In this document: positions 13,371 to 16,899 of the stretch, piece after piece
Layout of the letters: each line of letters begins with the position of its first letter
Position numbering within the stretch: position 1 is the stretch's first letter
Source: JAPLGE01 sp964355545
GTDB taxonomy: Bacteria; Bipolaricaulota; Bipolaricaulia; UBA7950; UBA9294
Assembly: GCA_964355545.1 (NCBI GenBank)
Contig: CAYHEK010000033.1
Location: 1-16,899, forward strand
Direction: 5' to 3'
Length of the DNA stretch: 16,899 nt
Made by a program: the position numbers and the translations under genes
The notes under the pieces: model-generated
Databases searched by the model: none
Told to the model about the DNA's origin: nothing
What the model saw: the letters and a program-made list of their open reading frames with translations, nothing else

Positions 13371-16175
13371 ATGCCTGAACGCGGGCAGAGGGTCTGGAAT
13401 TGGATCTTCCGGGTCACGCGCTACCACGCGTTCGTCATCCTCGGAGTCACAGCGCTCCTCGCCGGCCTCTCCCTCTACTACACGCGGAACGTCCCGCTAC
13501 GAAGCACGTTCTTCGACCTTCTTCCCCAGAACGACCCCCTGATCGCCGCCTACGAGGAGAACGAGGCCTACCTCGCCCAGACGGACACGGTCGTCCTCCT
13601 CCTCACCCTCCGCAGCCCGGAGGATAAGCCGGAAGAGGAGAGGAAGCGCGCCCTCCTCCTCGCGGCCGAGGAGATCGCCTCCCTCGTCCGCCGCGACCCG
13701 GAGATCCGCGAGGTGACCTACCTCCTCTCCCCCTCCCCGGAGATCCCAGACCAATACCTCCTCCTCTATCGGCTCGACCCGGGGAGACTCGCGCGGATCG
13801 AGTCGAGCGTCGCCCTCGCCGGATCGGCGCTCGCCGGGCGAAAGATCGATCTTCCGCCTGGATCGGACCTCGCCTCGGCCTACCGCGAGGCGACCGCCCG
13901 CGTGAGCGGCGCGCTCGAGGCGGGATTCTCCGAGATCTCACTCGCAGACGGGTCCGGCACCTCTCTTAGCAGCCTCATCGCCCTGAACACCGCCGTCCTC
14001 CAGGCCCTTTCCGCCCTCGACACCCTCCCGGAGATCACGACCGCGGTCCGCGACCTCGCTGACATCTTCGCCCCGGCCGAACAGGTCCCTCGCGAGCCCG
14101 AGGCGTTCTTCTCCCGCGACAAGACGCGCCTCCTCATCTCCGCCTTGCCGCGCCTCCCACCACAGACTGGGGTCGACTACTGCAAGAAGGTCCTAAAAAG
14201 CGTCGAGGACGCGATCTCTAGCGTGGGCCTCGACCGCCTCGACGTCTCGGTCGGGATCACCGGGAGCTACGCCTTCACGGCCGAGACAAACGACGTCATC
14301 AACACGGACATGCAGAAGACAGAGGTCATCACCTCGATCGGGGTCTTCCTCGTCTTCCTCATCTCGTTTGGATCGTTCCTCTACAGCCTGATCGCCGCGA
14401 TTCCACTCTCGGTCGCGCTCCTCCTCACGACCGTCTGGACGAAGGCGGCCCTCGGCGGGTTCAACCTGATCACGACCTTTGTCCCGGCCCTCATCCTCGG
14501 GCTGGGCGACGACTTCGCGATCCACCTCATCTCCCGCTACGTCGAGGAGCGCAAGGCGGGGGCGCCGTTCAACCGCGCCCTCTTCACCGCCCTCTGGCGG
14601 AAGGGAACGGCGATCCTCGTCGGCTCGCTCGCGATCGTCCTCGTCTTCCTCGGCCTCCTCACGGCGCGCTCCCGCGCCCTGTTTGAGCTTGGCGCCATCT
14701 CGAGTGTCGGAGTCTTCCTCGCCTTCCTCGCCGCGATCGTCCTCATCCCCTCCCTCCTCACCGCACACCACCTCCTCTTCCACCGAAAGAGGGAGCGGGA
14801 GAGGTTCCCCGATTACGCCCCGCGCTTCGCCGGGTTCTTCCGCTTCACGACCCGCCGCTCCCGCGGGATCGTGGCCGCGGTGATCGCCCTCACGGCCGTC
14901 GCTGCGCTCCTCGCGACGAAGACGCATTTCCAGTTCTCGAGCACCGACCTCACCCCCCAAGTCAAGTCCCAGAAGACCCTCAATGAGATCGTGACCGCGT
15001 TTGACCTCGGCGGCACGACTCAACTGGGGACCTACTTCCTCTTCTTCGCGAAGACGGAGGTGGACCTCGTCGCCACGGCGGAGAGGCTCAAGGAAAACCC
15101 GCTCGTGCTCAAGGTCGACTCGGCCCAGCGCCTCCTCCCGCCAAACCTCGCCGATCAGCAGAAGACCCTGAAGTCGCTCGACATCGCGGCCTACGCGGAC
15201 GACCTTGACTTCTTCGACCGGTCGCTCGCCGCGCGGCAGAACGTTCTCACCGAGATCCGGACCCTGGAGATCCAGTCGTCGCTCATCGAGTACGCGGCGA
15301 CCCTGAACGGCGAGATCGGCCTTGGGCGGGACGTCCGCACCCTCGAAGGGCAACTCCGAAAGATCCAAGAAGCCCTGCGCACGATCCCGGTCGACGAGGC
15401 GCGCAGGAGCGTCCTGGAACTCGAGGAGGCGCTGCGCTCTCTCGATCTGCGGCTCGCCGAGGTCCGTGAGCTTCCGCCCGTGGAGACCCTTCTCCGCGAC
15501 ATCCTCCGAAGCTACCCCACCGAGATCTCGAGCCAGTTCCTCACCCCGGACGGCCGCTACATCATCCGCGCTCAGATGAGCCCGGCCCTCTTTCAAGGGT
15601 CGAACCTGAAGGACTTCGACCGCTTCGCCGCGTCGTTCTCCGACGACTACTTCGGAATGCCGCTCGTGATCCGAGACCTCGAGCGGGCGATGAAGCAGGA
15701 CTTCTTCCTCTCCACTCTCCTTGCGGTCGTCTTCATCGCGTTCATCGTCTGGCGGACCTTCCGGGGCCTTCGCCGGACGCTCCTCGCCCTGTCGCCGCTC
15801 GTCCTCTCCTACGCCTGGATGCTCGGCGGGATGAGGCTCCTCGGGATCGACTTCAACTTCATCAACATCACGATCTCGCCTCTTCTCGTCGGACTCGGGG
15901 TCGAAAGCGGGGTGATGCTCCTCGCCCGCTACGACGAGGAGCGCGGCCTTGCCCCGGCGGGGGCGATCGAGCGCGCCGGCCAGACGACGATCGTCGCCAT
16001 CCTGACCTCGCTCTTCACGACGATGCTCGTCTTCGCCACCCTCCTCCTCGCCCGCACCCCGGGGCTACGGTACCTGGGGATCTGCGCCGTCATGGGACTG
16101 GGGTTCTCGCTCTTCGCGAGCCTCGTCTTCCTCCCCGCCGCGCTATCGCTGCGCCGCAAGGGACCCGGCGCGTGA
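13371..16175 (+). CDS. RND-superfamily exporter of the MMPL type
   Basis: A 934-residue inner-membrane protein with the duplicated RND layout. A first membrane segment (about residues 17-38) is followed by a periplasmic domain (to about 325) and a bundle of membrane segments to about 470. The second half repeats this: one segment near 500, a second periplasmic domain with coiled-coil-like Leu/Glu heptads (about 615-710), and a last bundle from about 780. The two halves share the motif GLGDDFAIHLISRYVEER (D380, D381) and GLGVESGVMLLARYDEER (E845). Members export lipids, hopanoids or other hydrophobic molecules using the proton gradient; the substrate cannot be read here. It starts 12 nt after the preceding stop with only a weak ribosome site (GAGCGGA). 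No membrane-fusion protein or outer-membrane channel is adjacent. Confidence 0.9.
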   Translation: MPERGQRVWNWIFRVTRYHAFVILGVTALLAGLSLYYTRNVPLRSTFFDLLPQNDPLIAAYEENEAYLAQTDTVVLLLTLRSPEDKPEEERKRALLLAAEEIASLVRRDPEIREVTYLLSPSPEIPDQYLLLYRLDPGRLARIESSVALAGSALAGRKIDLPPGSDLASAYREATARVSGALEAGFSEISLADGSGTSLSSLIALNTAVLQALSALDTLPEITTAVRDLADIFAPAEQVPREPEAFFSRDKTRLLISALPRLPPQTGVDYCKKVLKSVEDAISSVGLDRLDVSVGITGSYAFTAETNDVINTDMQKTEVITSIGVFLVFLISFGSFLYSLIAAIPLSVALLLTTVWTKAALGGFNLITTFVPALILGLGDDFAIHLISRYVEERKAGAPFNRALFTALWRKGTAILVGSLAIVLVFLGLLTARSRALFELGAISSVGVFLAFLAAIVLIPSLLTAHHLLFHRKRERERFPDYAPRFAGFFRFTTRRSRGIVAAVIALTAVAALLATKTHFQFSSTDLTPQVKSQKTLNEIVTAFDLGGTTQLGTYFLFFAKTEVDLVATAERLKENPLVLKVDSAQRLLPPNLADQQKTLKSLDIAAYADDLDFFDRSLAARQNVLTEIRTLEIQSSLIEYAATLNGEIGLGRDVRTLEGQLRKIQEALRTIPVDEARRSVLELEEALRSLDLRLAEVRELPPVETLLRDILRSYPTEISSQFLTPDGRYIIRAQMSPALFQGSNLKDFDRFAASFSDDYFGMPLVIRDLERAMKQDFFLSTLLAVVFIAFIVWRTFRGLRRTLLALSPLVLSYAWMLGGMRLLGIDFNFINITISPLLVGLGVESGVMLLARYDEERGLAPAGAIERAGQTTIVAILTSLFTTMLVFATLLLARTPGLRYLGICAVMGLGFSLFASLVFLPAALSLRRKGPGA

Positions 16176-16207
16176 GGACATCCCTCGGGTCTCCGGAGCA
16201 TCCTGCA

Positions 16208-16234
16208 CGACGACCAAGCCGGTCGCGGTCGTCG
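16208..16234. repeat. Perfect 8-bp inverted repeat downstream of the exporter gene
   Basis: CGACGACC (16208-16215) and GGTCGTCG (16227-16234) with an 11-nt loop, 33 nt after the exporter stop. It could be a weak 3'-end hairpin, but no U-tract follows, so it is not a standard intrinsic terminator. Confidence 0.4.
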
Positions 16235-16341
16235 CCGCAAGGGCTTTCTGCGAAGAGAGATCGGGTAGAGGCTGTAGCGGACTCTTCATCCTTTCGAGTA
16301 GACGACGGAGTCGGGAGCGGGGTTGTGGCCCTAGAGTCACC

Positions 16342-16361
16342 TCTTGACTTTCAAGTCAAGA
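16342..16361. repeat. Perfect 20-bp dyad with 9-bp arms
   Basis: TCTTGACTT-TC-AAGTCAAGA is symmetrical apart from its 2-bp centre and is AT-richer than its surroundings. The tight spacing favours a dimeric regulator's operator over an RNA hairpin, since a 2-nt loop cannot close without opening the inner pairs. An alternative is the palindromic end of a small mobile element. Confidence 0.55.
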
Positions 16362-16394
16362 TCTGACCCTGCCGCTCTCCCAGCCCTCCGCCGC

Positions 16395-16477
16395 CGCCAC
16401 ACAGCCGTCAGCAGGCGCAACCGTACACGCACGAAGCTTCCCGGGCAAGCGCAGAAGGCCTGCTGAACGGTGTGGCG
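16395..16477. repeat. Long imperfect hairpin, about 19 bp of stem around a 41-nt loop
   Basis: Outer arms CGCCACAC (16395-16402) and GTGTGGCG (16470-16477) pair perfectly, as do inner arms TCAGCAGGC (16408-16416) and GCCTGCTGA (16458-16466). They are joined through two further C-G pairs and a small bulge. The loop contains the palindrome GAAGCTTC. Two nested perfect arms make chance unlikely. Confidence 0.5.
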
Positions 16478-16536
16478 ACGGCGACAGAGGCGGATCCAGG
16501 CGGGAGCGCGCCGCACTCGGGTGGAGCGCGTCATTA

Positions 16537-16559
16537 GGCGGGCGGCGGAGTCGCCCGCC
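16537..16559. repeat. GC-only 8-bp hairpin
   Basis: GGCGGGCG (16537-16544) and CGCCCGCC (16552-16559) with a 7-nt loop. It is a very stable stem in either orientation, with no U-tract on either side. Confidence 0.45.
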
Positions 16560-16588
16560 ACCGGGATGTCGGGAAGAAGGATCTCATA

Positions 16589-16623
16589 CCGATTGCCCTG
16601 ACCCTTCCTCCGTCGGCAATCGG
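16589..16623 (-). terminator. Perfect 9-bp hairpin just after the flavodoxin-like gene
   Basis: CCGATTGCC (16589-16597) and GGCAATCGG (16615-16623), loop 17 nt, beginning 12 nt past the stop codon of the minus-strand flavodoxin-like gene. Its position suggests a 3'-end stabiliser or terminator for that gene. The following bases lack a run of U, so intrinsic termination is unproven. Confidence 0.4.
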
Positions 16624-16635
16624 CCTCTTGGCTGA

Positions 16636-16899
16636 CTACTTCCCGGCCGCGGCAGCGAGCTTGGCGCCGAGCGCCTTCAGGTCGGCGATCGCCTGGCCTT
16701 CAGGCTTCCCCGTGACGAGCGCGACGGGGGCGATCCGCTTCAACTTGAACGCCTTGGCCAGGGATTCGATGCTCTGGCCTGCCTTCCCTCCTCCGCCGTG
16801 CGTGACAAACGCGGCGTAGGGCTTGTCCGTCACTTCGCCCTGCGTCGGGTAGTAGGCCCGATCGAGGAAGTCCTTCAGCCCGCCGCCCATGTAGCTGAA
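16636..16899 (-). CDS. Flavodoxin-like / FMN-reductase-fold protein, C-terminal part, cut by window edge
   Basis: Only the last 87 residues are visible; the reading frame stays open to the right edge, beginning FSYMGGGLKDFLDRAYYP. That segment matches the flavodoxin-family FMN-binding loop of the type SPxYxGYMSGxLKxFxDR. It is followed by KPYAAFVTHGGGGKAGQSIE, the strand and glycine-rich loop that contacts the flavin, and a last helix, DLKALGAKLAAAAG. So the protein probably binds FMN and acts in electron transfer or quinone/flavin reduction. The methionine at 16888-16890 is internal, not the start. It is convergent with the exporter gene. Which flavodoxin subfamily cannot be decided without the N terminus. 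Confidence 0.8.
   Translation of the reverse strand, partial: FSYMGGGLKDFLDRAYYPTQGEVTDKPYAAFVTHGGGGKAGQSIESLAKAFKLKRIAPVALVTGKPEGQAIADLKALGAKLAAAAGK

Larger units (their letters stand above)
16176..16635. other. Non-coding spacer rich in dyads between convergent genes
   Basis: This 460-nt gap separates the exporter from the convergent flavodoxin-like gene. It holds no convincing ORF on either strand, but five separate inverted repeats, listed individually. By my rough arithmetic, perfect 9-bp inverted repeats with spacing up to 45 nt should occur about 0.08 times in such a length (460 x 45 / 4^9, ignoring GC bias). Three are seen. The octamer CTGACCCT also occurs twice (16363-16370 and 16598-16605), each time next to a dyad. 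It may be a structured RNA, a non-autonomous element, or a terminator/operator cluster. Confidence 0.5.

Noticed and set aside
14193..15596. Minus-strand open frame of 467 codons inside the exporter gene
   Set aside because: Low-complexity Glu/Arg/Asp-rich antisense shadow of the exporter.
13371..16175. Exporter considered as the missing SecD (or a SecDF fusion)
   Set aside because: It has two large similar halves with MMPL-type GLGDDFAIHL motifs and lacks the SecD/SecF signatures (GxDxxGG, GYSxNDT).
16395..16477. Integron attC-like site
   Set aside because: A long imperfect hairpin is present, but the GTTRRRY/RYYYAAC core sites and any integrase or cassette array are absent.
16337..16561. 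Minus-strand open frame of 74 codons in the dyad-rich spacer
   Set aside because: Arg-rich, no family resemblance, no ribosome site; the hairpins explain the sequence better than coding does.
16176..16635. tRNA, tmRNA, RNase P RNA or SRP RNA in the dyad-rich spacer
   Set aside because: I looked for a tRNA T-arm, RNase P P4 sequences, a tmRNA 3' CCA acceptor and the SRP core and recognised none.

Overview
This is a GC-rich, gene-dense bacterial window made almost entirely of housekeeping and core-metabolism genes, packed into short operons whose start and stop codons often overlap. An oxygen-sensitive class III ribonucleotide reductase, an adenosine-specific-kinase-family protein (typical of archaea and deep-branching or thermophilic bacteria), a YidC with a large periplasmic domain (two-membrane type) and an MMPL-type RND exporter suggest an anaerobic, deep-branching, probably diderm bacterium. 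A Bipolaricaulota/Acetothermia-like lineage is a guess from gene content; there is no rRNA or other marker to settle it.

Layout. (1) 1-2084, minus: nrdD, cut by the left edge just past its glycyl-radical site. (2) 2085-2427: a divergent intergenic region with good sigma70-like promoters for nrdD and rpsT. (3) 2428-5322, plus: rpsT-secF-recJ. rpsT appears to start at a non-canonical ATT codon behind an extended Shine-Dalgarno, and secF has no secD beside it. (4) 5319-9266, minus, read right to left: yidC, khpB/jag, a 27-codon ORF coupled to jag, and a large membrane protein/WecG-TagA glycosyltransferase fusion whose stop codon overlaps that of recJ tail to tail. (5) 9267-9358: a compact divergent promoter region for yidC and ribE, with no room for an FMN riboswitch. 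(6) 9359-16175, plus: ribE-ribBA-ribH-hisS-adenosine-specific kinase family protein-RND exporter, a single six-gene run with overlaps or gaps of at most 14 nt. (7) 16176-16635: a non-coding stretch with an unusual concentration of perfect dyads. (8) 16636-16899, minus: the C-terminal part of a flavodoxin-like protein cut by the right edge.

How the genes relate. rpsT-secF-recJ combines translation, protein export and DNA repair. yidC and khpB/jag are a classic membrane-insertion/RNA-binding pair, here followed by the glycosyltransferase fusion instead of the usual mnmE. The rib genes encode the last steps of riboflavin synthesis plus the two committed first steps on the pentose and GTP branches; ribD is not in the window. 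The flavin operon reads straight on into hisS, a nucleoside-related protein and a transporter.

I see no CRISPR array, defence system, phage, intact insertion sequence, tRNA or rRNA. The least explained stretches are the multi-dyad spacer at 16176-16635, the coupled micro-ORF at 7092-7175, the degenerate membrane half of the 5319-7001 fusion, and the rpsT initiation site.
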